This document shows, piece after piece, positions 8,960 through 16,858 of a stretch of DNA of 50,092 nucleotides. Under the pieces are notes generated by a model. The model was not told the DNA's origin and searched no databases. It saw only the letters and a list, made by a program, of their open reading frames with translations. The stretch covers positions 1 to 50,092 of the forward strand of contig DXBY01000137.1 of assembly GCA_019116305.1 (NCBI GenBank), given 5' to 3'. Within the stretch, counting starts at the first letter, position 1. Each line of letters begins with the position of its first letter. The DNA comes from Candidatus Ruania gallistercoris (GTDB taxonomy: Bacteria > Actinomycetota > Actinomycetes > Actinomycetales > Beutenbergiaceae). The position numbers were made by a program, and so were the translations under genes.

Positions 8960-9365
8960 CGACGGCAGTGCTGTACACCCCGCGCCCGACCGCGAGCTGC
9001 TTGCCCTCGGCATTCGTGACCACCGCATCAGCGACCCCCAGGCTTCGGCCACGGCGCACCACAGTGCCCGTGGCGCGCAGCTGGTCGTCCGGCCGCGCAG
9101 GCCGCAGGTAGTCCACCCGCAGGTCGATCGTCGGCAGACCGACACCGAGCTCGGTGACCAGGGCAAAGTCAGCGGCCACGTCCAGCAGGGTGGCCAGGAT
9201 GCCGCCGTGTACATAGCTGCCGTGGACGTCAGCGGCCAGCTCGGCACGGCATGCCAACCCGATCACCACCCGACCGGGCTCGGCCTCGATCAGCTCCAGA
9301 CCGAGCCAGCGATGGTAGGCGGGTGTGGTGAGCAGGTGCTCGGTCAGTGCCACATCGACGGTCAT
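8955..9365 (-). CDS. PaaI-like hotdog-fold thioesterase
   Basis: 136 residues of the hotdog fold. The segment VHGSYVHGGILATLLDVAAD (about residues 47-66) is the PaaI/YbgC-type helix that carries the catalytic acidic residue, and LPTIDLRVDYLRPARPDDQL is the following strand region. These enzymes release CoA from aryl- or acyl-CoA esters. Its start overlaps the stop of the acyl-CoA synthetase (ATGA at 9362-9365), so it is the last gene of a three-gene coupled operon. A housekeeping or proof-reading role for CoA esters formed by the synthetase is a reasonable inference. Confidence 0.9.
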   Translation of the reverse strand: MTVDVALTEHLLTTPAYHRWLGLELIEAEPGRVVIGLACRAELAADVHGSYVHGGILATLLDVAADFALVTELGVGLPTIDLRVDYLRPARPDDQLRATGTVVRRGRSLGVADAVVTNAEGKQLAVGRGVYSTAVG

Positions 9366-11131
9366 CCTCGTCCTTCCTCGGCCGGCGACTGTCCGGACCG
9401 GGTGTTCTCGGTCAGTGTGCTCCGGGCCAGGTTCTGCTCGGCCAGCTCGGCAAGCCGACCGTAGTCGATCTTCCCGGTTCCACCCAGCGGCAGGGACTCC
9501 AGGAACCACACCCGCCGGGGATGGGCGTGAGCCGGCCCGTGGGTGAGCGCGAACTGCTTCACCTCGTCCTCTGCCGGCCCGTCGGCCACCACGAACGCCA
9601 CGGGCACCTGGCCCTTGCGTTCGTGCCGCACCGGCACCACCGCCACCTGGCCCAGTCCCGGCATGGTGGCGAGCAGCTGCTCCACCTCCAGGGGATAGAC
9701 GTTCTCTCCGCCCACGTTCATCATGTCGTCGGCGCGGCCGAGCACCCGGAAGTAGCCGTCGGGCTCTGCTGCCGCGAGATCCCCGGTACGCAGCCATCCG
9801 TCCACAGAGATGCGCTCCCGGGTGACCTGCGGCAGACGGTGGTACCCGGCGGTGACGCCGGGATTGCGCACCCACATCTCCCCCACCGCCCCGTGCGGCA
9901 CCTCGGGCAGGTCCGCGACCGCCGTCGACGGCATCTGCACCAGGTCGAGCAGCTTGACCTCGCCCCCGGGCAGGGGACGGCCGGCCACGCCGTAGCGGGG
10001 TGCGTCGGTACGCGGGTTCATCAGCACCTGGGGGCCGCCCTCCGTCAGGCCGTACGCCTCGATCACCGGAACTCCGAGGCCTGCGGCGAACCGACGCCCG
10101 ACCGATTCGGCGAGCGGCGCCGAACCGCAGATCACGAACCGCAGCGAGGTGAGGTCCTGGGTGCGGTGGGCACCGCCGGCCAGCAGCATCTCGTAGGTGG
10201 CGGGCACGCCGGTGGTATAGGTGCACCGGTGCGTGGCGATCTCAGCGGGGATGTCGGCCGGGTCCGGGCTGCGCCCGATCACGATCGTGCCACCGACCAG
10301 CAGCAGCGGCTTCAGCACACAGATCATCGCGTTCTTGTGGTACAGCGGTGCGGTGATCAGACCCCGGTCGTCGGACTGCAGCTGCCACACCTGGGCCACA
10401 GTGCTCGCGTTCCAGTACTGGCCACCGTGGGTGAGCAGGCAGCCCTTCGGCGATCCGGTGGAACCGGAGGTGTAGGGCTGGAGACAGATGTCCTCGGCAC
10501 GCACCGGTGCCGGAGCGGTCTGCTCACCACTGGCGCGGGCACCGTGGAGAGTCGGCGCCGCGGTGTCGCTCACCTCATCCGCACCGCGGTGGGCTGGTCG
10601 GTCCGGTGGGGGCGACGGCGCCCGGTGGCCAGGTCCCGCCCGCCATCCGCCGGGGTAGGCCAGCAGCACCGGCACTGTCCCGGTGGGAGAGCCAGGTTCG
10701 GCGGCGTGACCCACGGGGTCTCCGCCGTCGGCCGCCCGGCCGGGGGGTGCGGCGAGCTCAGCAGCGCGGTCGGCGAGCGGCTCGTGGCCGAGCAGCACTG
10801 TGGGCCGGGCATCGGCCATCACGTGCTGGAGGGCGGTGCGACCGGCACGAGTGTTCAGCGGCACGGCCACGGCGCCGATCCAGATGACGGCGAGCAGCGC
10901 CTCGACGAAGCGATGGTCGTTGCCGAACAGCAGCGCCACCCGGTCCTTCGGTACCACCCCGAGGTCGCGCAGGCGTGCGGCAGTAGAGTGCACTGCCGTC
11001 TCCAGCCCCCGATAGCTGATCGTCTCATCGCCCTGCCGGATGGCGTCGCGATCGGGGTGCTCGGCAGCACCGGCCAGCAGCCGGACCGCCAGATTCGACC
11101 CCGTGCTGACCTCGCCGCGGGGCACCGTCAC
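9362..11131 (-). CDS. AMP-dependent acyl-CoA synthetase/ligase with a disordered insertion
   Basis: 589 residues of the ANL adenylating superfamily: ATP + carboxylate + CoA to acyl-CoA. Visible are the P-loop YTSGSTGSPKG (220-230), AYGLTEGGP, WLRTGDLA and the C-terminal catalytic lysine motif GGTGKIDYG. The P-loop lies about 50 residues later than usual because residues about 130-205 form a Pro/Ala/Gly-rich stretch that looks unstructured. The start is a GTG coupled to the upstream oxidoreductase stop (GTGA at 11128-11131). Operon with an MDR oxidoreductase and a thioesterase suggests degradation of a fatty or aromatic acid; the acid cannot be identified. Confidence 0.9.
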   Translation of the reverse strand: MTVPRGEVSTGSNLAVRLLAGAAEHPDRDAIRQGDETISYRGLETAVHSTAARLRDLGVVPKDRVALLFGNDHRFVEALLAVIWIGAVAVPLNTRAGRTALQHVMADARPTVLLGHEPLADRAAELAAPPGRAADGGDPVGHAAEPGSPTGTVPVLLAYPGGWRAGPGHRAPSPPPDRPAHRGADEVSDTAAPTLHGARASGEQTAPAPVRAEDICLQPYTSGSTGSPKGCLLTHGGQYWNASTVAQVWQLQSDDRGLITAPLYHKNAMICVLKPLLLVGGTIVIGRSPDPADIPAEIATHRCTYTTGVPATYEMLLAGGAHRTQDLTSLRFVICGSAPLAESVGRRFAAGLGVPVIEAYGLTEGGPQVLMNPRTDAPRYGVAGRPLPGGEVKLLDLVQMPSTAVADLPEVPHGAVGEMWVRNPGVTAGYHRLPQVTRERISVDGWLRTGDLAAAEPDGYFRVLGRADDMMNVGGENVYPLEVEQLLATMPGLGQVAVVPVRHERKGQVPVAFVVADGPAEDEVKQFALTHGPAHAHPRRVWFLESLPLGGTGKIDYGRLAELAEQNLARSTLTENTRSGQSPAEEGRG

Positions 11132-12135
11132 GGGGTGATGACCACCTTCCCGATCACCGCACGCTCCTCCAGCAGACGCTCCGCCTCCCGGATCTGATCG
11201 AGTGCGAACACCTGGTCGATCACCGGTTCCAACGTGCCGGCCTGGACCATCGCCAGGAGCTCTTCGAGGTCCTCCCGCCGCCAGCCGTTGCTGCCGCGGA
11301 TGTCCAGCTCACGGACCCACACGTAGGGCTGGAACTGGGTCACCTCGTACCCGCTGGTGGCTCCACAGGTCACCACCCGCCCTCCGGGTGCGGTCGCTCG
11401 GATCGAGCTCTGCCAGGTGGCTGCACCCGTGTTGTCCACCATCAGGTCGACGCCCTGCTTACCGGTTGCTTTCCAGATCTGCGCCCCCCAGTCCTCCTGG
11501 CTGGTGTCGATGAGCACGTCAGCGCCGAGCTCGGCGAGCCGGTCGCGCTTGGCCGCGGAGCTGGCGCAGGCGATCACCCGGGCTCCGACCGCCTTGGCGA
11601 TCAGTACCGCACCAGTGCCCAGTCCACCGGCCGCCCCGAGGATCGCGACGGTCTCACCGGCCTGCAACCCACCGCGGGTGATGAGCTGGCGGCGGGCGGT
11701 GCCGTAGGCGATCGGCAACGCGGCGGCCTGGACGAAGCTGACGTCGGCGGGCAGCGGGATGCAGTTGCCGGCGGGCACGGCAGCGTACTCGGCGAGCCCG
11801 CCCTGCATGTCCTCACCGAGTGCCTTTCCTGCCACCAGTGGGTCGATCAGCACCCGGTCACCGACGGCGGGCCCGGTGACCTCCTCGCCGCACCGGACCA
11901 CCTCACCGGCGATGTCGCCGCCGGAGATGTGCGGCAGCGGCAGGTGCACACCGGCCACGCCCTGCCGCACGAACACGTCCAGATGGTTCAGAGAGCAGGC
12001 CCGCACGCGGACCAGGACGTCGTGCGGACCGATCTCCGGCACCACGTGCTCGCCCACGATCCGCCCCTCGGGGCCGCCGCGCTCGACGATCAGGGCAGCT
12101 CGCATCTGCCCGCTGGCCGGCCACGCGTTCTCCAT
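11128..12135 (-). CDS. MDR-superfamily zinc-type alcohol dehydrogenase/quinone oxidoreductase
   Basis: 335 residues of the medium-chain dehydrogenase/reductase superfamily. The N-terminal GroES-like domain (VLVRVRACSLNHLDVFVRQG) is followed by a Rossmann domain with the cofactor loop AILGAAGGLGTGAVLIAKA. The catalytic zinc cysteine of classical alcohol dehydrogenases is replaced in SLNHLD, so this is more like the zeta-crystallin/quinone oxidoreductase or an NADPH-dependent enoyl reductase. The ATG at 12135 has AGGAG about 10 bases upstream; an internal ATG at residue 11 (MRAALIV) is an alternative start. First gene of the coupled operon with the acyl-CoA synthetase and thioesterase. Confidence 0.88.
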   Translation of the reverse strand: MENAWPASGQMRAALIVERGGPEGRIVGEHVVPEIGPHDVLVRVRACSLNHLDVFVRQGVAGVHLPLPHISGGDIAGEVVRCGEEVTGPAVGDRVLIDPLVAGKALGEDMQGGLAEYAAVPAGNCIPLPADVSFVQAAALPIAYGTARRQLITRGGLQAGETVAILGAAGGLGTGAVLIAKAVGARVIACASSAAKRDRLAELGADVLIDTSQEDWGAQIWKATGKQGVDLMVDNTGAATWQSSIRATAPGGRVVTCGATSGYEVTQFQPYVWVRELDIRGSNGWRREDLEELLAMVQAGTLEPVIDQVFALDQIREAERLLEERAVIGKVVITP

Positions 12136-12226
12136 CCGTACTCCATCTCCTGTCGTCCTGGCGTCGGGGCAGCGGCTGCGCCCCTGCTCGCCGCTACCTT
12201 CTCACGGTTGACCGAGAGCCCCCGGT

Positions 12227-12232
12227 TAGAGT
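12227..12232 (+). promoter_or_regulatory. Leaderless -10 element (glyoxalase-like gene)
   Basis: TAGAGT fits TANNNT and is followed by seven bases and the ATG at 12240, with no Shine-Dalgarno sequence. This is the spacing expected when transcription starts at the A of the start codon. Confidence 0.6.
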
Positions 12233-12239
12233 CGGCCGT

Positions 12240-12866
12240 ATGCCTATCGATCTCGACCATCTGGTGTACGCCGGACCTGACCTCGGCGCGCTGGTCACCG
12301 GGGTGCACGACGCCACCGGCGTCGCTCCGCAGCCAGGCGGCAGCCACGAGGGCCGCGGGACGGCGAACGCGCTCCTCGGCCTGGGCGCCGGGCGCTACCT
12401 GGAGCTGCTCGGGCCGGACCCGGCACAGGGGGAACCGGACCGGGCCCGGCCGCTGCGAGTGGACGAGGTGTCCGCGCCGAGGATGGTGGGCTGGGCGGTG
12501 CGCACCCCGAGCATCGACCACCTGGTCGACTCCGCCCGTGCCGACGGGTACGACCCCGGCCCCGTCGCCCCGATGAGCCGCCGCACCCCGGACGGTGCGC
12601 TGCTCCGGTGGCGGCTCACCCCGCCGGAGGGCGGGTACGACGGTGTCGTCCCGTTCCTCATCGACTGGCAGGACAGTCCGCACCCCGCCGAAGGCCTCCC
12701 CGAGGTCGAACTGGTCCGGGTGATGATCAACCACCCCCAGGCGACGGACGTACGCGCGGCGCTGACCGCCGTCGACGCCTACGACCTGATCGAGCTGGCC
12801 CCCGGCGAGCAAGTCCGGATGCAGATCGTGCTGGACACGCCGAACGGCCGGCTCACCCTGGGCTGA
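12240..12866 (+). CDS. VOC/glyoxalase-like domain protein (Glyoxalase_3 type)
   Basis: 208 residues. It starts with DLDHLVYAGPDLGALVTGVH, the usual first strand of the Glyoxalase_3 subgroup of the vicinal-oxygen-chelate fold, with YLELLGPDP and the late segment RMQIVLDTPNGRLTLG resembling the later strands. Members are often of unknown function; lyases, dioxygenases and metal-free binders all use this fold. No ribosome-binding site precedes the ATG, and a TAGAGT lies seven bases upstream, so it is probably leaderless. Divergent from the MDR oxidoreductase and convergent with the AlkZ-like gene (21-base gap). Confidence 0.8.
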   Translation: MPIDLDHLVYAGPDLGALVTGVHDATGVAPQPGGSHEGRGTANALLGLGAGRYLELLGPDPAQGEPDRARPLRVDEVSAPRMVGWAVRTPSIDHLVDSARADGYDPGPVAPMSRRTPDGALLRWRLTPPEGGYDGVVPFLIDWQDSPHPAEGLPEVELVRVMINHPQATDVRAALTAVDAYDLIELAPGEQVRMQIVLDTPNGRLTLG

Positions 12867-12887
12867 CGCCGACGCCCCGGGCAGCGC

Positions 12888-13952
12888 TCAGGGCAACCGC
12901 TCGAACGCACGCCGCACCGAGGCCTCCGTGCGCGGGCCGAGCGGTGCCAGCGGGTCCACCTGCACCGCCGGCCGGTCCGGCGTGCCGCCGCGGCGCCAGA
13001 AGCCGAGCACCTTGCCGGTCTTGACCACCGTGGCGCGGAACACTCCGTTCCCGCCCGGGACCAGCTGGTCGATCTGCGCCGGCGGCACGGCGAACGTGCG
13101 GTCGGTGTAGCCGAGCATGAACTCGTCGAACCCGGGCAACAGCATCAGTCGGCGCGCCTCGCGCCGGTGCTCGGCGAGCAGGTCGGGCAACGCGGGGTCG
13201 CGGTAGTAGGTGCGGCCCTCGATGCCGACCTGCTCGACCCCCTCGGCCCGGGTCAGCGCGGGCCGGACCATCCCCAGCGGCAGCCCGAACCAGCGGGCGG
13301 TGTCCCGATCGGTGACCGGTCCGTGGCTGAGCGCGTACCGGCGGACCCACTCGGTGAGCCCGGCCTCCGGGTCACGGTCGGCGGGCTGTGGCACCCAGTC
13401 CGCCAGCCGGACCACCAGCTGGTCGTCCCCGGTCATCGGTCCGAGCGCGAGCTCGCCGGTGCCGCACAGCACGTGCAGCAACAACAGCGCCGCCCGGGGT
13501 TCCGGAGCCAACCCGGCCTGGGCCCAGTGCGCGGCGAGCTCGGCACGGGGCAGCCCGCGGGTACCGGCGAGCGCCTTCTCCGCCACCTGCCGAGCCTGCT
13601 CCCTGGCGCGGTCCAGGTCGTTGAAACCGAACTCCGCCATCCGCCGCCGAAGGGAGACATCCATCCGGGGTCCAGCGATCGCCATCATCCAGCCGGCATC
13701 CTCGGCCGGGACGAAGTGCAGCGTGCCGCGCATCGGCCAGGTGCGCACGATCTCACCGGCATCCAGCGCGGCGCGCACACCTGCGCTGGTGCCACCGGCC
13801 ACCCGCAGCGCCACCGAGGTCAGTGCCCCGCGCAGGTCCTGGGCCTGCACTGCGCCCAGATGGCGGACGACTTCAGTCGGGGAGTCCCACCGCGGTCCGG
13901 CCAGACGTTGCGCCACCAGGCGCTGCAGGGCGATCTCCTGGTTCACAGCCAT
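12888..13952 (-). CDS. AlkZ-like winged-helix DNA-binding protein (HTH_42 family)
   Basis: 354 residues of the HTH_42/AlkZ family. Experimentally known members are DNA glycosylases that unhook interstrand crosslinks, built from tandem winged helices with a conserved Q-x-Q near the N terminus; here GAVQAQDLRG gives Gln36 and Gln38. Later segments fit the family (IVRTWPMRGTLHFV, LLLHVLCGTGEL, LMLLPGFDEFMLGYTDR). Glycosylase activity is inferred; many homologues are uncharacterised. I chose the ATG at 13952 because CAGACT lies six bases upstream (leaderless type) and the open frame further upstream is unlike family proteins. Not beside an antibiotic cluster here, unlike the crosslinker-resistance homologue. 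Confidence 0.8.
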   Translation of the reverse strand: MAVNQEIALQRLVAQRLAGPRWDSPTEVVRHLGAVQAQDLRGALTSVALRVAGGTSAGVRAALDAGEIVRTWPMRGTLHFVPAEDAGWMMAIAGPRMDVSLRRRMAEFGFNDLDRAREQARQVAEKALAGTRGLPRAELAAHWAQAGLAPEPRAALLLLHVLCGTGELALGPMTGDDQLVVRLADWVPQPADRDPEAGLTEWVRRYALSHGPVTDRDTARWFGLPLGMVRPALTRAEGVEQVGIEGRTYYRDPALPDLLAEHRREARRLMLLPGFDEFMLGYTDRTFAVPPAQIDQLVPGGNGVFRATVVKTGKVLGFWRRGGTPDRPAVQVDPLAPLGPRTEASVRRAFERLP

Positions 13953-13958
13953 CAGGTC

Positions 13959-13964
13959 AGTCTG
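13959..13964 (-). promoter_or_regulatory. Leaderless -10 element (AlkZ-like gene)
   Basis: CAGACT on the minus strand, then six bases, then ATG at 13952. It is identical in hexamer and spacing to the element before the dienelactone hydrolase gene at 15962-15967. Confidence 0.5.
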
Positions 13965-14096
13965 CCCTGCAACACCGACACCCGACCCCGCCCGCTGAAT
14001 CCATCCAGGCGGCACCTGCGACGCCCAGGCGTGCTCCCCAGTATCACCGGGCCGGGAAATGCGCGGCATCGCTCAGCACGCGGGCGATGCTGCCGC

Positions 14097-15566
14097 TCAC
14101 CGGGCCACGGCGATGGTCTGCTCCTCGACGAACTCCAGGTAGCCACTCAGCCCACCCTCCCGGCCGATGCCGCTGCCGCCGAACCCGCCGAACGGGATCT
14201 CCGGTGTGTTCGGGGCGCCGTTGTTGATCCCCACGATGCCGACCCGGAGCCGTTCGGCGAGCTGTTCGGCCCCGGCCAGATCGGTGCCGCAGACGTATCC
14301 AGCGAGTCCTACACCCCAGCTGTTCACCTCGGCGACCATGGAGTCCTCGTCGTCGTAGCTGCGCAGCGCGAACACCGGCCCGAAGATCTCCTCGTCCCAC
14401 AGTGGCGTGGGCTCCTCGCACCTGACCAGGATCGCGGGCAGGTAGCCGTCGGCCGCCGCACTGCTGGCCGCCCCAGCTACGCCGCTGCGGGAATCGCTCA
14501 GACCGTGCACGTCCTCCGGGCCTCGGACAACGCTCGCGCCGTCCTGCTCCGCTCGGTCCACCAGGTCGGCCAACCGCCGAGCTGCAGCGACGTCGATCAT
14601 CGGGCCGAGATCGGTCTGCGCGTCCTCCGGGAGGCCGAGCCGGATGCCCCGGACCCGTTCGGAAAGCAGGTCCCAGAGCCGATCGCGAAGCGAGGAGTGC
14701 ACGAACACGTTGTTCGCTGCGATGCAGGACTCGCCGTTGTTCCGCAGCTTCGCCACCATCAGGTGCTCCACGGCGTCGTCGAGGTCGGCGTCGGGGCGGA
14801 TGATGAACGGAGCCTTCCCACCGAGCTCGAGCACCGTGCGAGTGAACGATCCAGCGGCGCGCTCGGCGACTAACCGGCCGATCGCCGTCGAGCCGGTGAA
14901 GGTGACTGCCGCGACCTCCGGGTGGTCGATGAGGGCGTTGGCCAGCTCGGGCCCGCCCATCACCGAGCCGATCACACCGGCGGGCAGGTGCCGCTCGCAG
15001 ATCGCCACCAGGCGGTCGGCGGAGACCGGGGTGCGTTCGCTGGCCTTGAGGACGGTCGGACAGCCAGCGGAGAGCGCAGCGGCGATCTTCCGCGCCGGGA
15101 TGGACACCGGGAAGTTCCAGGTGCCCAGGGCCGCGACCACACCCACGGGGTGGTGCCGGACCTGGAACCGGCGCCCCGGCGCAGTCCGCCCGGTCTCGAT
15201 CTCGGCGATCGCGGCAGCTTCGGCGAACCAGTCGAAGTACTTCGCCGATCCGCCCACCTCCCCCTGTGCCTCCGCCAGCCGCTTGCCGGTCTCGGCGCAG
15301 ATGACGGCGCCCAGCTCCTCGGTCTCGGCGCGCAGGTCGGCCGCGATGGCGCGCAGCGCCGCGGCACGCTCCCGTGCCGGGGTGGCGGCCCAGCTGGCGA
15401 AGGCCTCCCGGGCAGCACTGACGGCCCGGTCCACGGCGTCCACGCCCACCCAGCCGGCCTGCGCAATCACCTGCCCGGTACTGGGCGCCGACACGGGACG
15501 CGGGTCGCCCGGTTCGGTTCGGCCAGCGATGCGGGCACCGGCGACGACGGTCTCAGCTGCGGTCAT
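14097..15566 (-). CDS. NAD(P)-dependent aldehyde dehydrogenase (succinate-semialdehyde type)
   Basis: 489 residues of the ALDH superfamily, oxidising an aldehyde to an acid. The catalytic Cys281 is in NNGESCIAANN and the general base Glu247 in LELGGKAPFI; the cofactor segment FTGSTAIGRLVAE is also present. GESC and the overall length are most like succinate-semialdehyde dehydrogenases (GabD), but other short-chain aldehydes are possible. ATG at 15566 with AGGAG eight bases upstream. There is a 25-residue low-complexity insertion around residues 352-375 (DVHGLSDSRSGVAGAASSA) that is unusual for GabD. Upstream lies a degraded gene on the same strand. Confidence 0.9.
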   Translation of the reverse strand: MTAAETVVAGARIAGRTEPGDPRPVSAPSTGQVIAQAGWVGVDAVDRAVSAAREAFASWAATPARERAAALRAIAADLRAETEELGAVICAETGKRLAEAQGEVGGSAKYFDWFAEAAAIAEIETGRTAPGRRFQVRHHPVGVVAALGTWNFPVSIPARKIAAALSAGCPTVLKASERTPVSADRLVAICERHLPAGVIGSVMGGPELANALIDHPEVAAVTFTGSTAIGRLVAERAAGSFTRTVLELGGKAPFIIRPDADLDDAVEHLMVAKLRNNGESCIAANNVFVHSSLRDRLWDLLSERVRGIRLGLPEDAQTDLGPMIDVAAARRLADLVDRAEQDGASVVRGPEDVHGLSDSRSGVAGAASSAAADGYLPAILVRCEEPTPLWDEEIFGPVFALRSYDDEDSMVAEVNSWGVGLAGYVCGTDLAGAEQLAERLRVGIVGINNGAPNTPEIPFGGFGGSGIGREGGLSGYLEFVEEQTIAVAR

Positions 15567-15584
15567 GGAGCACTCCTGTCTGCG

Positions 15585-15945
15585 GTGGCGATCTGTAGGG
15601 CGGCGACCCGCTCATGGTCAAGGTCTCCGACCAGGCCGAGACCTCGTGGGGCAAGCATCCGCCCGGACTCGTCCAGAGCGAAGCCTGTCCCGCACGAGCG
15701 TGTCCCGGAGCGGGTTCGCGCGCACGTCGAGCTCGTCCCATTCTGCCGATCTCTGGGTGGTGGCGAGCACCAGAGCCGCGCGGAACGAGGTCTCCTGGCA
15801 GCGCACCGGCCGCCTGCTGAGCCTGGCCGGAACGGCGCCACAGGCACTGGACCGGCTCGCCGGCCGGAGTCGGGCACCGGGTCGCCGGCCGGTTCCAGCT
15901 CAGCGAGCAGCTGTGAGCATTCCGACCCACTGAATCGAGCACGGT
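15585..15945 (-). pseudogene. Probable frameshifted gene remnant
   Basis: The 407-base gap between the aldehyde dehydrogenase and dienelactone hydrolase genes has no intact gene, but on the minus strand three consecutive stretches read like one protein if frame is changed twice: first 'SQLLAELEPAGDPVPDSGRR' and onward in one frame, then 'RCQETSFRAALVLATTQRSA' through 'ANPLRDTLVRD' in another, then 'GFALDESGRMLAPRG' through 'GDLDHERVAALQ' back in the first. The shifts fall near 15806 and 15691. There is no C-terminal part: the remnant ends at the ALDH start. From memory the middle resembles the N-terminal half of some abortive-infection-family (Abi_C) proteins, but that is unverified. Ends approximate. 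Confidence 0.4.
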
Positions 15946-15961
15946 CCCCCGCAGGACCAGG

Positions 15962-15967
15962 CAGACT
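15962..15967 (+). promoter_or_regulatory. Leaderless -10 element (dienelactone hydrolase)
   Basis: CAGACT, six bases, then GTG at 15974; no purine-rich ribosome site precedes the start. Confidence 0.5.
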
Positions 15968-15973
15968 GGCACC

Positions 15974-16669
15974 GTGAGCTCCGACATCCTCACCCTCCCG
16001 ACCGAGTCCGGCGACCTTCCTGTGCACCGCTGGCTGCCCCCGTCCGGCACCGGCCCCGGTGTGCTGGTGCTGCAGGAGATCTTCGGCGTCAGCGAGTACA
16101 TCCGCAGCCGCGCCGCCGACCTCGCGGCGGCCGGCTATGTGGTGTTCGCGCCGGAACTGTACTGGCGGCTGCCGCAGGCCCAGGTGGGCGAGGACGATGT
16201 CACCGGTGGGATGGCACTCGCCCAGCAGCTGCCCTGGGAGGACGCACTGGCCGATGCCCGCACGACGATGGATGCGCTCCGCGCCGCCCCGGAGGCCACC
16301 GGCCCGATCGGCCTGGTCGGTTTCTGCTACGGCGGCGGGCTGGCGTTCAACCTGGCCGCGCAGACCGTCCCGGACGCCCTGGTCTCCTACTACGGCTCCG
16401 CGCTGCCCACTCTGCTCCCGCTCGCCCGCGAGGTCACCGCCCCGAGCCTGCACCACTTCGGCACCGCAGACCAGTTCATCCCGGCCGAGACCGTGCAGCA
16501 GATCCGGGATGCAGTGTCCGCCGGGCACCCTCGGGTGCAGTTCTTCACCTACGACGGCGCAGGTCACGCGTTCGACAATCCGTCGCCACAGTTCCACCAC
16601 GAGCAGGCCGCTGCGCTCGCGTGGCAGCGCACGCTGGCCTTCCTCGGCGCTCACCTGAACCCCGCCTGA
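15974..16669 (+). CDS. Dienelactone hydrolase family protein
   Basis: 231 residues, alpha/beta-hydrolase with a cysteine nucleophile. The triad Cys118 (GFCYGGG), Asp166 (FGTADQFIP) and His198 (GAGHAF) matches the spacing of bacterial dienelactone hydrolase almost exactly, and the N-terminal VLQEIFGVSEYIRSRAADLA is the family's typical segment. Known members open dienelactones in chlorocatechol breakdown, but many housekeeping homologues have other, unknown substrates; no catechol genes are nearby. GTG start, apparently leaderless. Convergent with the CopD-CtaG gene. Confidence 0.92.
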   Translation: MSSDILTLPTESGDLPVHRWLPPSGTGPGVLVLQEIFGVSEYIRSRAADLAAAGYVVFAPELYWRLPQAQVGEDDVTGGMALAQQLPWEDALADARTTMDALRAAPEATGPIGLVGFCYGGGLAFNLAAQTVPDALVSYYGSALPTLLPLAREVTAPSLHHFGTADQFIPAETVQQIRDAVSAGHPRVQFFTYDGAGHAFDNPSPQFHHEQAAALAWQRTLAFLGAHLNPA

Positions 16670-16670
16670 C

Positions 16671-16712
16671 CGCACTCCGGCGACAGTTGGCCCGCGCACT
16701 CCGGCGGCAGTT
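16671..16712. repeat. Two direct repeats of 18 bases after the DLH stop
   Basis: CGCACTCCGGCGACAGTT at 16671-16688 recurs at 16695-16712 with one change (A to G), a period of 24 bases. It begins two bases after the stop codon and precedes the hairpin at 16714-16752. Confidence 0.7.
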
Positions 16713-16713
16713 A

Positions 16714-16752
16714 GCGCGCCCGGGCGATACCGCGGGTATCGCTTGAGCGCGC
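16714..16752. terminator. Two-step hairpin, likely bidirectional terminator
   Basis: Inner stem GCGATACC (16724-16731) pairs perfectly with GGTATCGC (16735-16742) around a three-base loop; an outer GCGCGC stem (16714-16719 with 16747-16752) closes it over small internal loops. It lies between convergent DLH and CopD-CtaG genes. No U-run, as is common in high-GC actinomycetes. Confidence 0.6.
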
Positions 16753-16791
16753 CAGGTCAGCCCTGAATCGATTCACCGCATCCGTGGTGGC

Positions 16792-16829
16792 GGCGGGTGG
16801 GCGGAGCAGTGGCGGGTGAGCGGAGCAGT
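16792..16829. repeat. Tandem repeat, 2 x 19 bases plus a partial third
   Basis: A 19-base unit (GGCGGGTG-R-GCGGAGCAGT) occurs at 16792-16810 and 16811-16829, followed by a degenerate copy to about 16845. It is in the non-coding gap before the CopD-CtaG stop. Confidence 0.7.
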
Positions 16830-16858
16830 GGTGGGTGGGGGCAGCGGCGGCAGCAGAG

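Noticed and set aside
14508..15564. Open frames opposite the aldehyde dehydrogenase
   Set aside because: Shadows of a gene with clear catalytic motifs on the other strand.
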